DNA of 35,883 bases, taken from NCBI GenBank assembly GCA_009731375.1, contig BJOX01000002.1, forward strand, positions 1,784,574-1,820,456. Reading direction: 5' to 3'. Made by a program: the position numbers and the translations under genes. The notes under the pieces were generated by a model. The model did no database searches. It saw only the letters and a program-made list of their open reading frames with translations, and was not told where the DNA came from. Source of the stretch: Paulinella micropora (Eukaryota; Cercozoa; Imbricatea; Euglyphida). Every line of letters begins with the position of its first letter. Position 1 is the first letter of the stretch. This document shows, one piece after another, positions 9,388-18,398 of this stretch.

Positions 9388-9609
9388 TTGCCGTATGATT
9401 TACAAGAATATATAAAAGCATTTTTGTTTAATAGCGATTTACAAACGGACGATTACGAATTATGCGACAACTGCGGGCTTACTTTATCATTTGTAGAAAG
9501 TCCAATAATTCACGCTCAGAATATGGAGTGGTATTTTAATTACTATTGTTTTTGCTCTAAAGAATGTGCCAGTGAATATTTTGAGTTAGAAAAAAATATA
9601 CTAGTCTAA
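9388..9609 (+). CDS. Small zinc-finger protein, no ATG start visible
   Basis: 73 codons as drawn, starting at TTG. Contains a CDNCGL motif and, after about 30 residues, CSKEC, so a C-x2-C...C-x3-C metal site. It aligns with the minus-strand protein at 10939-11217: both have L-P-x-D, then Y-I-[KR]-x-F, then Cx2CGL, then CSxxC. In that paralogue the start Met lies about nine residues before L-P-x-D; here the matching upstream frame is open to about 9331 without an ATG, so the start was lost, is non-AUG, or is reached by splicing. It lies just inside the left TIR, after an AATATATAAGA promoter-like box at 9348-9358, and 11 bp before the recombinase gene. Its role is unknown; nucleic-acid or protein binding is possible. 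Confidence 0.55.
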   Translation: MPYDLQEYIKAFLFNSDLQTDDYELCDNCGLTLSFVESPIIHAQNMEWYFNYYCFCSKECASEYFELEKNILV

Positions 9610-9620
9610 TATATACTAAG

Positions 9621-10949
9621 ATGTGGAGCGAAGATGACAAGAAGTTTGTTAGGCAGTTAAGAGTTGCTACAACTGAAAGTAAAATTTATGAGGTCGTGTC
9701 CAACTTCTACGATAGCGAATTGAAACCAAGTATAGCCTTTCATAATGCTATTATATCACTATTTAGCACGCCAACTAGTGATGAAGAGGTGCTTGAAGCA
9801 CTAAAAGTTATATATCCTAAATATGCTATCGTGTATCCAAATTTGAATAGTAGAAGACAAAGACTTTCTGAGGTGAGAAAGAAAGCAATAGAGCCTTACC
9901 AGAGCAAAAAAGTACATGAAATGAGCAAACTGGATAAGTATTTTAATGTAAATGAAGACGAGCGGATTGATATCGTTGAGGGATATAAGAAAGACGTCAA
10001 AGCCAAAAATGAACAAAAAAAAATACAGATTGATGTGCGTGATGTAATGGCTAAAATGAATGATATGATATTAAGTAATGACCCTTATCTTAAACTGCTT
10101 GCTTTGATGATAGCAATTGGAGCAAGGCCTGTAGAAATATTTGATAAAAACACGTATGAATTAATGCCAGATAAACCGAGTTGGTTGCGAGTGAATAACC
10201 TAGCAAAGAAGCGAGAAGGACAAAAAAAGAATTGGACTGAGAGGCATGTTGTCCTTTTTACTCCCCAATTTGTAATAGAAAAAGTAAATTCAATACGAAA
10301 CCATTTCAAAAAGAAAAAAGCAGTTATCATTAACAGCGAAGGAGTGCTTGATAAGCAAAAGCACAATGAACTAAACAAAAGAATTATTAAAATCTTCCCT
10401 TGGCTATCGGAATACACACAGAAGAGTAGTATGTTGCGAAAACTGTATGCTAGTTTGTCGTATAGTAATTTCGCCAATCCGAAATTAGAGAATTTTAACA
10501 CGTGGGTTTCAAATGTGTTGGGGCACGGCGATATGCTCACTTCATTTAGTTATAGTTGGGTTAATGTGGCCGACCCTGAAGAAATTAAGGCAGAAGGAAT
10601 TAAAACAGAATTAGAGGAGTTGAGACGCAAAATATATTTATATTTGAATTTAAATAATACTAATGAAATTGAAAGCGAGAACGGAGAAGAAGAATGTAAA
10701 TATCAACCATTAGGCAAAAGTGCTAGCAGAGAGGATAAGTATAAATTGCTTGAGCAGATATGGAACGATTACGAGGGGCAAATAACAAATACTAAACTAC
10801 GACAATTAAGCGGGATTGGAGCAGTTATTGTTAATACGTTTATTAAAGAGAAGAGGGGCGAAGCGACGAAGAGCGAAGCAAAAAAAGAAGAGGAAGCAAA
10901 AGCACCATTAAGAAGAAGCACAAGAATTAAAAAGAAGGCTAATACTTAA
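9621..10949 (+). CDS. Tyrosine recombinase of telomere-resolvase (protelomerase) type
   Basis: 442 residues, ATG start. The catalytic domain at about 145-320 has the tyrosine-recombinase set: R169 (in GARPVE), K196/K197 (in LAKKREG), R273 (in MLRKLYA), H302 (in LGHG) and Y311. The H-to-Y distance is nine. Order, spacing and local motifs (G-x-R-x-x-E-I, AKKR, S-x-x-L/I-Y-A, LGH) resemble phage protelomerases of the TelN/TelK family more than phage integrases. The extra Lys that TelK has three residues before the second Arg is Ser270 here; Borrelia ResT also differs there. The N-terminus is helical. The C-terminal extension (about 375-442) has an HTH-like stretch and a basic tail. Such enzymes cut palindromic sites and reseal them as hairpin ends, which fits the palindromic termini of this element. 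A plain integrase role is the alternative. Confidence 0.72.
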   Translation: MWSEDDKKFVRQLRVATTESKIYEVVSNFYDSELKPSIAFHNAIISLFSTPTSDEEVLEALKVIYPKYAIVYPNLNSRRQRLSEVRKKAIEPYQSKKVHEMSKLDKYFNVNEDERIDIVEGYKKDVKAKNEQKKIQIDVRDVMAKMNDMILSNDPYLKLLALMIAIGARPVEIFDKNTYELMPDKPSWLRVNNLAKKREGQKKNWTERHVVLFTPQFVIEKVNSIRNHFKKKKAVIINSEGVLDKQKHNELNKRIIKIFPWLSEYTQKSSMLRKLYASLSYSNFANPKLENFNTWVSNVLGHGDMLTSFSYSWVNVADPEEIKAEGIKTELEELRRKIYLYLNLNNTNEIESENGEEECKYQPLGKSASREDKYKLLEQIWNDYEGQITNTKLRQLSGIGAVIVNTFIKEKRGEATKSEAKKEEEAKAPLRRSTRIKKKANT

Positions 10950-11217
10950 CAACGATTAAAGGCGGTTCGCCATATTTTAGTCTAAGATTAGACTCCCGCC
11001 TGTAGCATTTAATGGAGCAGATTGTGAAAAACTCAATACAATCTACACCATAAAAATTACCTGCTATAATCGGTGGGCGCGACTGAAATGTGCGAGACAA
11101 ACCGCATATATTACAAAATTCTTCTCCATATTTTGGCTGGGGCATCTGTGAATAAACGAATGTCCTTATATACCCAACTTTATCACTCGGCAATTCACGT
11201 ATTATTATCAATGACAT
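10939..11217 (-). CDS. Small zinc-finger protein, paralogue of the 9388 ORF
   Basis: 92 residues, ATG start. Contains CNICGL and, 31 residues later, CSIKC, a two-pair Cys metal site, preceded by the L-P-S-D...Y-I-R-T-F segment shared with the ORF at 9388. Its stop overlaps the 3' end of the recombinase gene by 11 bp, tail to tail. It shares a palindromic intergenic promoter region (11231-11246) with the divergent fibre gene. The presence of two copies flanking the recombinase suggests a linked function, but I do not recognise the family. Confidence 0.7.
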   Translation of the reverse strand: MSLIIIRELPSDKVGYIRTFVYSQMPQPKYGEEFCNICGLSRTFQSRPPIIAGNFYGVDCIEFFTICSIKCYRRESNLRLKYGEPPLIVVKY

Positions 11218-11230
11218 GTTTTTATAAAAT

Positions 11231-11246
11231 ATCTTATATATAAGAT
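11231..11246. promoter_or_regulatory. Palindromic bidirectional promoter element
   Basis: ATCTTATATATAAGAT is a perfect 16-bp palindrome between two divergent genes (starts at 11217 and 11289). The half-site TATAAGAT recurs before other element genes (22408-22424, 31595-31613, 32666-32680). It probably acts as a TATA-like viral promoter box. Confidence 0.55.
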
Positions 11247-11253
11247 TAGTCTA

Positions 11254-11268
11254 TTTTTGAAAAAAAAT
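11254..11268 (+). promoter_or_regulatory. 15-mer shared by two virion-gene leaders
   Basis: TTTTTG followed by eight A and a T. The identical 15-mer lies at 27675-27689, directly at the start of the other plus-strand gene whose protein begins with MN[LI]FG. Confidence 0.45.
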
Positions 11269-11288
11269 ACTTACATATATAACAAAAA

Positions 11289-13255
11289 ATGAATTTGTTT
11301 GGTCAAAGCACGAATACGACATCGTCATCAACTACATCGTCATCTTCTTCTTCATTATCAACGGATGCTATAAGAGACGCACTACCTACAACGGCCTTCG
11401 GAGAATTGCGAACGGCCACTTTGTCGCCAGTATTACAAAATGTATTCACTTATGGCATTAATACTCGTTTCTTTGACAAAACGGAAACAAACGGCGGGGT
11501 GGTATCGTCTGCTAATTCAATGGCGGTTTTAACGACATCGGCCTCAGGTAATTCAACCGCACAGATTACGACAATGGAAAGAGCCAAATATAGAAGTGGT
11601 ATGGGTTTAGTTGCTAGATTCTCCGCATTGTTTCCGTCATCTACCACCGCGACTACTTTTAATTGCGATATTGGCATAGGCACACCAGCAGACAATTTAT
11701 GTTNNNNNNNNNNAGTTGCTAGATTCTCCGCGTTGTTTCCATCATCTACCGCCGCGACTACTTTCAATTGCGATATTGGCATAGGCACACCAGCAGACAA
11801 TTTATGTTTTAGACAATCAAACTCGGGAATGTCAGTTGTGAGAACGGCGGGGAGTGTTGAAAATGTGGTTAGTCNNNNNNNNNNCGTTGTAAGAACGGCG
11901 GGAAGTGTGGAAAATGTGGTTAGTCAATATGCGTGGAATGTTGATAAATGTGATAATACGGGAAACTTCGCCGCGATTGATTTTACCAAATTGAACGTGT
12001 TTGAAATAGTCGTCCAATATCTGGGTAGCGGTCAAATTACATTCAAAATTGAAAACCCGCGCACTGGACGAATGGAGATAATCCACGCGATACAATACGC
12101 AAGCACTGCTACTACTCCATCATTAGATCAGGCGGCGTTTGCTATTTACGCGAAGGCGTATTCATCAACCCTTCAATCCGTTGTCATGAAAACGGCGAGT
12201 ATGTTTTTGGCGGTTGAGGGGAATATTGATCGGACTATTGCTATAACCAATTCGTATGACAATGTCAAAACTATAGGAGCAACCGAGAACGCCATATTTA
12301 CTATTAGAAACCGCGCCACATTTAACAGCAAAACGAATTACAACATAATCTACTTTGAGAATTTGTGTATCAGCAATTCTGATACTAAAACGTGTATCGC
12401 GAGAATTATTCTTAATACCACGTTGGAAGGAACACCTTCTTACTCTAATTACGATACCGCCACATCATTGGCCGAGGTAGATACAGCGGGGACAACAAGA
12501 ACGGGTGGAAGTGTGATATTCACATATGTATTGTCTGCTGGCTCATCCATATATATTGATTTGTCTCAATATAATATCAAGATAGGGTCAGGTAAGACAT
12601 TTACTATATCCGCACAAAATACGAGCGGTGGAACGGCGAGCATTTACNNNNNNNNNNCCACGCAATACAATACGCGAGCACTGCTACCGCTCCATCATTA
12701 GATCAGGCGGCGTTTGCTATTTATGCGAAGGCGTATTCATCAACCCTTCAATCCGTTGTCATGAAAACGGCGAGTATGTTTTTGGCGGTTGAGGGGAATA
12801 TTGATCGGACAATTGCTATAACCAATTCGTATGATTCGGTCAAAACTATAGGAGCAACCGAGAACGCCATATTTACTATTAGAAACCGCGCCACATTCAA
12901 CAGCAAAACGAATTACAACATAATCTACTTTGAGAATTTATGTATCAGCAATTCGGATACTAAAACATGTATCGCAAGAATTATTCTTAATACCACGTTG
13001 GGAGGAACGCCTTCTTACTCTAATTACGATACAAACACATCATTGGCCGAGGTAGATACGGCGGGGACAACAAGAACGGGTGGAAGCGTGATATTTACTT
13101 ATGTATTGTCTGGTGGCTCATCCATATATATTGATTTGTCTCAATATAATATCAAGATAGGGTCAGGTAAGACATTTACTATATCCGCACAAAATACGAG
13201 CGGTGGAACGGCGAGCATTTACGCTTCATTGAACTGGATTGAAGACCAAATTTAA
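11289..13255 (+). CDS. Fibre or spike-like virion protein, interrupted by three assembly gaps
   Basis: Starts MNLFG at an ATG and ends TAA at 13255. Gaps at 11704, 11875 and 12648 are each followed by sequence that repeats what came before (11714 matches 11610; 11885 matches 11834; 12658 matches 12083). Removing the overlaps (104, 51 and 575 bp) gives about 411 residues. A Ser/Thr-rich N-terminus is followed by a beta-rich domain with a W-N-x-D-K-x-D-x-T-G segment and a later V-x-Q-Y-L-G-x-G-x-I-x-F-x-I-E-N-P-x-T-G pattern, which I associate with fibre or structural proteins of phages and large viruses. The last 170 residues look like a beta-sandwich. It probably sits on the capsid surface. 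The two copies around the third gap differ, so they come from different element copies. Confidence 0.65.
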
Positions 13256-13293
13256 ACAAAAAAAGAAGGATATTATATCATAGAATACGTTAT

Positions 13294-13545
13294 CTATACA
13301 TAATGTATAGATTGTATTTGCTCATCAACTTTCTTTTCTATCTCTACTGCTATTTTTTTTATGTATTCAAAATCTTTGTTTTTGATTAACTTTTCTGTTA
13401 TACGTGCGTGATTTCTCTTCAAATATATGTAAAATTGGTCAATATTAACACCGCAGGGGATTTGTTCTTTATGTTGTCGTCGTCGGCGTGAGTTGATGTT
13501 TTTGACTATAGTGAATAGTATATCTAAATTTTGTATGTAGGTCAT
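13294..13545 (-). CDS. Small protein of unknown function
   Basis: The frame is open to 13569 but begins there with TTG; the first ATG is at 13545, giving 83 residues and placing the start 14 bp after the stop of the upstream GIY-YIG gene. The product is charged and helical-looking, with an RRRR patch in its N-terminal third. No family recognised. Its close spacing suggests co-transcription with the nuclease gene. Confidence 0.5.
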   Translation of the reverse strand: MTYIQNLDILFTIVKNINSRRRRQHKEQIPCGVNIDQFYIYLKRNHARITEKLIKNKDFEYIKKIAVEIEKKVDEQIQSIHYV

Positions 13546-13558
13546 TATATTTATGTAT

Positions 13559-14110
13559 TCATATTCCAAATGTGGCTAAACCAATTGGATATCGTTTATT
13601 GTTGTGTAATGTATATAATCGTTTTATTTTATCCTTATTATTTTTTCTATATTCTCCCTTTCGTTGCTTTGTTCTATCTTTATTTTTTTCACGATACTCT
13701 TTACCTTTCTGGTTTATTGTATCTTTGTTTTTTAAATAATATTCCTTCCCTTTTTGGTTTATTAATTCTTTATTTTCATTCTTGTAATGATCGTTATATT
13801 CTTTTTTAGTTCTACCTTCTATTCGTTTATTCGTACAATTTTTTGTAATCCTAATTATTTCGCCTTCTCGTTTATCTAGTTGCATCTTGTTTTCGCACGG
13901 ATACTCTTCAACTAATTCAACATACGCATCATCATATTTAACTATTTCAAAAGAAGAATTGTTGTTGTATGTACCATCCAACCATCTTTTATAACCACTT
14001 TTGTGCTGGAATAGTCTTTTGTATAGTGGTTGAGTAGTTGAACCGATATAGACTTGATTAGTTTGATGAGACCTGAGGCTATATATTTTGCCTTGTTTAT
14101 AGTCGGGCAT
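13559..14110 (-). CDS. GIY-YIG nuclease with coiled tail
   Basis: 183 residues, ATG start. GIY-YIG domain in residues 5-95: K8-I-Y10, V20-Y-I-G23 and R32 match the catalytic Tyr/Tyr/Arg positions, and Glu residues around 75-85 could complete the site. The second half has imperfect repeats of an N-K-D-x-x-N-Q-K-G-K-E-Y type, a basic helical spacer, and it ends PIGLATFGI. It is closely related to 23249-23818 and more distantly to 15024-15707. Such nucleases are common mobile passengers in PLVs and giant viruses and cut DNA. It sits between the penton-like gene and a small ORF. Confidence 0.88.
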   Translation of the reverse strand: MPDYKQGKIYSLRSHQTNQVYIGSTTQPLYKRLFQHKSGYKRWLDGTYNNNSSFEIVKYDDAYVELVEEYPCENKMQLDKREGEIIRITKNCTNKRIEGRTKKEYNDHYKNENKELINQKGKEYYLKNKDTINQKGKEYREKNKDRTKQRKGEYRKNNKDKIKRLYTLHNNKRYPIGLATFGI

Positions 14111-14190
14111 CGCTTTTTATCTTTACATATATTTTATCATACCTTTAATACATAATCAAAAAATAAATGTTTTTTTTGGTTTTTTTTCGA

Positions 14191-14988
14191 TTAAGCATGA
14201 TAGACTTTGAGAAGAATTGAAACCTCAAAGTTCAAAGGAACCTCCAAAACTTCACCTTGCGCATTTCTAATGACGATATCAATAGATCTTAAGCTCTTGG
14301 TGGTATTGAATGGGACGTAATCTGCAACATCGTTTGACGATTCAAAATAGGCTTGGACTCCATAGGGTTTATCTAAATTACATTTACCAACTACAGAGAA
14401 ATTACCATTTGCTTCAACTAAACCAGATTGATTTAAAGCATGGCTATGGACATAAACGGCCGTTTCACCGATTAGATTGACTATGGATTGCATTGTGCTA
14501 CTCGCCGAGGCAGAGATATCGGCAGTTAGTCCTATCTTGTCTCTAATTGTGCTATTATCATAATCAAAAGCATACGTATCACCAGTGAAAGCGAAATTCA
14601 ATTTATTAACGGAGTTCAAAGTTATAACTACGGAGTTAGGGGTAATTGCTGAATTAATCGCAGTTTGAAGGGCGGTAATAAATGTATCAATGGTGTATTG
14701 ATTTTCTGTTATGATTGCCGTGTTTGTAGCCGATCCAGTTGTTTTAATCAATGTGAGAGTGTTGGCATAACTCGGTATGTTTGGGAAAACGTTTGGAATA
14801 GAGATACTTTTAACGACATAAGCACTGATTATATCAATATTACGACCAGTTGCTGGTAAATCAACGACGAAACGGCCATTGTGAGTAGAAGCGGATTTTG
14901 ATTCTGTTTTATCGCTTGAGGAGACGCGAAGAAGGAAATTTTTTCTCGTGCGTTTTTCGTCTTCTAAGTTGGAGATAGTAAAAGACAT
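14191..14988 (-). CDS. Penton-like minor capsid protein
   Basis: 265 residues, ATG start. Beta-rich sequence with the layout of PLV and virophage minor capsid (single jelly-roll) proteins: an early L-x-V-S-S-x-D-K-T-x-S segment, G-x-F-x-V-D-L-P, then S-I-x-I-P-N-V-F-P-N-I, and a C-terminal S-L-R-S-I-D-I-x-I-R-N-A-x-G segment. It would form capsid vertices. It lies next to the MCP gene on the same strand, separated by a GIY-YIG gene; this pairing is usual for the virion module. I identify it by pattern and context, not by a search. Confidence 0.75.
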   Translation of the reverse strand: MSFTISNLEDEKRTRKNFLLRVSSSDKTESKSASTHNGRFVVDLPATGRNIDIISAYVVKSISIPNVFPNIPSYANTLTLIKTTGSATNTAIITENQYTIDTFITALQTAINSAITPNSVVITLNSVNKLNFAFTGDTYAFDYDNSTIRDKIGLTADISASASSTMQSIVNLIGETAVYVHSHALNQSGLVEANGNFSVVGKCNLDKPYGVQAYFESSNDVADYVPFNTTKSLRSIDIVIRNAQGEVLEVPLNFEVSILLKVYHA

Positions 14989-15023
14989 TGCTATATTATA
15001 AATTATATATTATTCTAATTAAA

Positions 15024-15707
15024 TTAAAATCCCATCGAACATAAACCGATTGGAAGTGCCTCCATGTTTCTTTTGTGAGTTTTGGTTTTTCTATGTTTAG
15101 AAATACTATCCTTTCTGGAAAAATCACCACATTCACATTGTACTCTAACAGACCCTCTTTCTTGTGATAATTGGTTTAGATATTCCTTGTTTTTTTCACG
15201 ATATAATCTATCTCTTTCTGCTATTTTGGCTTTATTATCGGTTCTATATTCTTTAGCGATTTGTTGAAAATATTCAATGTGCTTCTCGCGATATTCTTTT
15301 TTCTTTTTAGCCAGATGTTCTTTGTTTCGTTCATTATATTCTCGTTTGTGTTGTTTTACATATTCAGCATTGTCTTTATGCCATTCATTCACACTCCGAC
15401 CTGCGACATATTTATTTACACACTTGTTTTCCCTTATACATTCGCCTTCCCTTTTATTAAGTTGGGCGAGTGTTTCGCACGGGTAGTATTCCAAAAGTTC
15501 AATATAGGCATCGCCGTGTTTGATTATTTCAAAACTGGAGTAATATTTATGTTTCTTTTCGTCTTTTTTCCAGAGTTCATAAGTGTAGCGATGGTTTGAC
15601 ATACGAGCGGACAATTCTCTCGTGGTGCTTCCTATGTAAATTTCATCGGTTTGATGAGACCTAATCGCATAGATTTTACCTTTCTTACAATCTCCAACCC
15701 GTGGCAT
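15024..15707 (-). CDS. GIY-YIG nuclease with C-terminal zinc finger
   Basis: 227 residues, ATG start. K-I-Y-A-I-R-S and I-Y-I-G-S-T-T-R-E-L-S mark the GIY-YIG domain near the N-terminus. A long basic helical region with R-E-K-N/H-x-E-Y repeats follows, then C-x-C-G...H-x-x-x-T-x-H (about residues 188-212), a small zinc finger that probably helps DNA recognition. The protein ends LPIGLCSMGF, echoing the ends of the two closest paralogues. It is inserted between the penton-like and MCP genes. Confidence 0.87.
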   Translation of the reverse strand: MPRVGDCKKGKIYAIRSHQTDEIYIGSTTRELSARMSNHRYTYELWKKDEKKHKYYSSFEIIKHGDAYIELLEYYPCETLAQLNKREGECIRENKCVNKYVAGRSVNEWHKDNAEYVKQHKREYNERNKEHLAKKKKEYREKHIEYFQQIAKEYRTDNKAKIAERDRLYREKNKEYLNQLSQERGSVRVQCECGDFSRKDSISKHRKTKTHKRNMEALPIGLCSMGF

Positions 15708-15814
15708 ATTGTATTATGTTTTATTATATTGTATATTGCGATATGTTTATATGGTTATTTTAATCCTTTTTGTTTAAACTACACATACTAAGAGAGATTT
15801 TGAATAAATAAGGG

Positions 15815-17242
15815 CTACTGCTTAACAACGGCTCTACTGGGATAGATAGACGCGACTTTGACGTATTTCAACCAAGCAGTGATGGCGCGATCTGCGTTAT
15901 AATCAGAAGCATACCGAATAGTAACCTCGGCAGTTCGTGAGTTATTAACCGCAAGACCAGATGCTCCAATATGTGGCGACTGATTGAGTGTCTGAATAAT
16001 GGTAGCAAATCCACCATTTGTAGCAGTAGTGGAAACTCCCGTAGCAGAATAATACTTACGAAAGTTTTCAAGAGAAACAGATGAAGACATGTAAGCATCA
16101 CGAACACCCATAGTCGCTTGGAGATTGTTAGCATACAACTCCGCACATCCTCGCTGAACTGAAGCAAGTGTATCAGTAGTGCCACCGATTTCCATCTTCT
16201 GCTGTGGAGCATACCAATCACCAATACGGCATTGATATTGTCTATAAGGCATTTGCGCCGTTCCCAAGTTATCAATACTAGCATTATCCGCAATTACATT
16301 TTGAGTGATGATATACAAGCACTGAGCACGAGCAACGGCTTTATTCACTTGGAGATTAAAATCATCCGAAGTCCCCGGATTTGCCTTTTGGTTGTAATAC
16401 GTTTCATAAGTGTATGGGAGACCATCCTTGCTTCCCATCTGTTCCATAATATTTCTCTGGACAGCAGGAGCAAGAGAGAATGTCTCCAGCATAATAACAG
16501 GATTTGATATGGTATAAGTGAGAGCCGATCCGGAGAATCCAGCGGGAACCTTGGCATCAGTGGTTCCAATAATAGTCAATGCTTCCTGTGGCGGGGCGAA
16601 TGTAAAACGAAGTCTCATACCGCTAATCAAAGAGGGAGGAATGAGAGTTTCTTCATTAAACACTCCCGAAAAGTAATGAAGAGGAATACAAACTCTCAAA
16701 TAATTGCCAGTCGCAACACTACCAGCAGTGAGGACATTGACCGCAAAGTAAGTAACTGCGTCGTCCGTAACACTAGCCATAACATCAACACTTTCTCTCT
16801 GTCCAGACATCTGTGCCTGTCGGCGATAATCAAAAGGATAATGCCACGGGAGAATATTTCGCACCATCTTGTTCAAATCTTCAATTCGTTCAAGTTCGCT
16901 ACCATCCTTACTTTCCAACAAAAATCTTTCAAAAATAGCAGTTGCTGGTGTGTTTTGAAAACCAATAGCACAAGCAACATTATCTTTTCCATCAGTGGCT
17001 ACCAATCCATCTGCTTTAATGTCAAACGACAAATAACAATTCTTTCCATAAACAAAATCAGTGCTCGCCTGAAGTGTAAAAATCATTTCAGTCCCCGACG
17101 CACTGGTATAAGTTTGCTGGTCGGCGAAGTTCTTCTTAAAGATACTTCCCTGTTCAGTGAGCGCCAGATTTGCTGGCAACTCATATCTGAGGTTGTTGAG
17201 GGTCATCAACTCCTCAGTATTTTTACTATCCTTTCCTTCCAT
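15815..17242 (-). CDS. Major capsid protein (PLV type, double jelly roll)
   Basis: 475 residues, ATG start, TAG stop. Length and motifs fit PLV major capsid proteins: F-x-R-F-L-L-E-x-K-D-G-S-E-L near residue 110, N-I-L-P-W-H-Y-P, and the segment L-R-V-C-I-P-L-H-Y-F-S-G-x-F-N-E-E-T-L near 195-210 followed by P-P-x-L-I-S-G-M-R-L-R. The P-L-x-Y-F-x-G-x-x-N motif is the hallmark of this capsid lineage. It builds the icosahedral shell. The upstream leader (17243-17290) lacks the TATAAGAT box seen before other genes, so it may use a different, late promoter. Confidence 0.88.
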   Translation of the reverse strand: MEGKDSKNTEELMTLNNLRYELPANLALTEQGSIFKKNFADQQTYTSASGTEMIFTLQASTDFVYGKNCYLSFDIKADGLVATDGKDNVACAIGFQNTPATAIFERFLLESKDGSELERIEDLNKMVRNILPWHYPFDYRRQAQMSGQRESVDVMASVTDDAVTYFAVNVLTAGSVATGNYLRVCIPLHYFSGVFNEETLIPPSLISGMRLRFTFAPPQEALTIIGTTDAKVPAGFSGSALTYTISNPVIMLETFSLAPAVQRNIMEQMGSKDGLPYTYETYYNQKANPGTSDDFNLQVNKAVARAQCLYIITQNVIADNASIDNLGTAQMPYRQYQCRIGDWYAPQQKMEIGGTTDTLASVQRGCAELYANNLQATMGVRDAYMSSSVSLENFRKYYSATGVSTTATNGGFATIIQTLNQSPHIGASGLAVNNSRTAEVTIRYASDYNADRAITAWLKYVKVASIYPSRAVVKQ

Positions 17243-17325
17243 TTTTTGTTGTTGTGGTTGTGAGGTGGTAAATTTCGCAATGCTACTATACTAAAAAAAT
17301 AATAATAGAAATTAAAAACAATTAT

Positions 17326-17724
17326 TTATTCACCTGAAACGGATTGTTTAATAATATCAACTGATTTTTGTATATTGTCAAGTCTTGTGTCTTGTGGTGA
17401 AGTCAATTGAAACTCTCTTGCCTCAGCATTTTGAACCGCTTTCTTCAAATAAGCCAAACTGCTAACAGCAGTGTCCAAATCAACAACATCTCCATTTTCT
17501 TTGTTATCAGAAATGTCGGTTAATGTGTTTTGAATGGTGCTCTTCTCATGTGGGACAAGGTCGCCAAATTCAGTTAATGGTTGATTAACTAATGGAGCAC
17601 CATGACTACTCCACAATTCAAACTGATTTAGTTGAAATCCATCAATCGCCGGTCGGTTTGCTTCGTTGAGTTTGTTGATAAAGCCAATCGGCAAACGAGT
17701 TGAAGCACTCAAGTTTTTAATCAT
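17326..17724 (-). CDS. Unknown protein in the virion block
   Basis: 132 residues, ATG start. Mostly polar, predicted helical C-terminal half with a regular heptad look (about 85-130). No recognised family. It lies 83 bp upstream of the MCP start on the same strand, so it is probably a minor virion or assembly protein. A 25-bp near-palindrome (17735-17759) sits just before the start and recurs before the ATPase gene. Confidence 0.65.
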   Translation of the reverse strand: MIKNLSASTRLPIGFINKLNEANRPAIDGFQLNQFELWSSHGAPLVNQPLTEFGDLVPHEKSTIQNTLTDISDNKENGDVVDLDTAVSSLAYLKKAVQNAEAREFQLTSPQDTRLDNIQKSVDIIKQSVSGE

Positions 17725-17734
17725 TATATAATAT

Positions 17735-17759
17735 AAGTTAATTTAATTTAAATCAACTT
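17735..17759. promoter_or_regulatory. 25-bp near-palindrome upstream of a virion-block gene
   Basis: Starts AAGTTAATTTAA and ends TTAAATCAACTT. Its inverse occurs at 19336-19360 with one central mismatch (24 of 25 bases). Each copy lies within 15 bp of a start codon, so a shared regulatory role is likely. Confidence 0.5.
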
Positions 17760-17773
17760 TAAAATATATTTTA

Positions 17774-18355
17774 TCAATTAGCGTTAATTATTTTTTTCAT
17801 AATTTGTAAATTCTTGTGCGTACTTCTTTCCTCTTTCATTTTCTTTAAATCCGCTATGGCTTGATTTACATCAACGTCGGCAACCTCCTTAGGTGGTGGT
17901 GGAGTTTCCTTAGAAGCATCTTCTATTGCTTCTATCTTACTTGCTGGTGTTGTGGTAGTTTGTTTCGGCACAGCAACAGGAGTGGGATTGACAGATTTGG
18001 GTAAAGATTGTTCAACCTTAGGCGCTGGAGACATTTCAACAGGTTTGGCATTTGGTTCGGGAGTTGAATTATTTGCCGATGCTATGTCTGGCGCCTTTCT
18101 TTTCAATGCTTCGTCTGGCACTTGGTCTGGTTGCCCGCTGGCAATTGGTTCGTTAAGTGTTTTCTTTGCCCTAGGTACTTTTGGACGGATTTGACTTTTA
18201 ATCTTGCCACTCTTAATATCTTCTTCTATTTTTCTGATTGCCACATGTTCGGGTGTTCCCTTACGAATTGTAGTGAGTTTGCCTTGTCCATTTTCTTTAT
18301 ACCGAATTGACATTGCTTGATGATAAGGGGTCGCATATAGTTTCTGTGCTGACAT
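17774..18355 (-). CDS. Unknown Pro/Thr-rich basic protein
   Basis: 193 residues, ATG start. The N-terminus (1-70) is basic, followed by a Pro/Ala/Thr-rich linker (about 75-150) and a lysine-rich helical end. Low complexity hides any relationship. Its position between the ATPase and MCP genes, same strand, suggests a virion or scaffold-like protein that may bind DNA. Function unknown. Confidence 0.65.
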   Translation of the reverse strand: MSAQKLYATPYHQAMSIRYKENGQGKLTTIRKGTPEHVAIRKIEEDIKSGKIKSQIRPKVPRAKKTLNEPIASGQPDQVPDEALKRKAPDIASANNSTPEPNAKPVEMSPAPKVEQSLPKSVNPTPVAVPKQTTTTPASKIEAIEDASKETPPPPKEVADVDVNQAIADLKKMKEERSTHKNLQIMKKIINAN

Positions 18356-18398
18356 ATTATATTATTATGAAACAAAAAAACTTTTTAATTGAATTAGT

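Noticed and set aside
16676-17263. 195-codon plus-strand ORF
   Set aside because: Antisense to the MCP gene.
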